Assembly (NCBI GenBank): GCA_913054445.1
Contig: CAJXIK010000113.1
Coordinates: forward strand, 1 to 6,731
Source of the DNA: an uncultured Bermanella sp.
GTDB lineage: Bacteria > Pseudomonadota > Gammaproteobacteria > Pseudomonadales > Oceanobacteraceae
DNA length: 6,731 bases
Reading direction: 5' to 3'
Both the position numbers and the translations under genes were made by a program. Positions 6,720 through 6,731 of this stretch are shown piece by piece (the stretch's first letter is position 1; each line of letters starts with the position of its first letter). The notes below the pieces were generated by a model. The model did no database searches and was not told the origin of the DNA. It worked only from the letters and a program-made list of their open reading frames with translations.

Positions 6720-6731
6720 GTCCGCCGCAAG

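Overview
The window looks like a piece of gammaproteobacterial chromosome. The c-type cytochrome most resembles those of marine Alteromonadales-like or Shewanella-like lineages, but the genus cannot be fixed from sequence alone. Five complete genes fill nearly all of it. Base composition and codon style look uniform, and I see no tRNA, rRNA, CRISPR array, insertion sequence or integration scar.

Layout. (1) 1-173 is a short non-coding leader. (2) 174-2511 is a tight two-gene operon on the + strand: a MoxR-type AAA+ ATPase, then one base later a CoxE-type von Willebrand factor A (VWA) protein, a classic ATPase/metal-dependent-adhesion chaperone pair. (3) 2520-2831 on the - strand is a small secreted single-haem cytochrome c converging on the VWA gene. 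A perfect 30-bp palindrome (2513-2542) sits at the junction of the two 3' ends. (4) 2832-3047 is a divergent intergenic region between the cytochrome and a RecQ-family helicase. (5) 3048-4997 (+) is a 649-residue RecQ-type helicase whose zinc site lies about 200 residues later than in canonical RecQ and whose C-terminal half recalls eukaryotic RecQ4. (6) 5076-6629 (+) is a fusion of two CDGSH iron-sulfur motifs to a glutamate-synthase-type FMN/[3Fe-4S] barrel, without the glutaminase part. (7) 6630-6731 is a non-coding tail with an inverted repeat and perhaps a promoter for the next gene.

Only the ATPase and VWA genes are clearly one functional unit. The cytochrome, helicase and CDGSH-synthase have no evident shared pathway, so I do not see a multi-gene novel system. 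The points most worth a second look are the RecQ4-like architecture, the CDGSH-synthase fusion, and the perfect palindrome that encodes the same peptide end in both directions.
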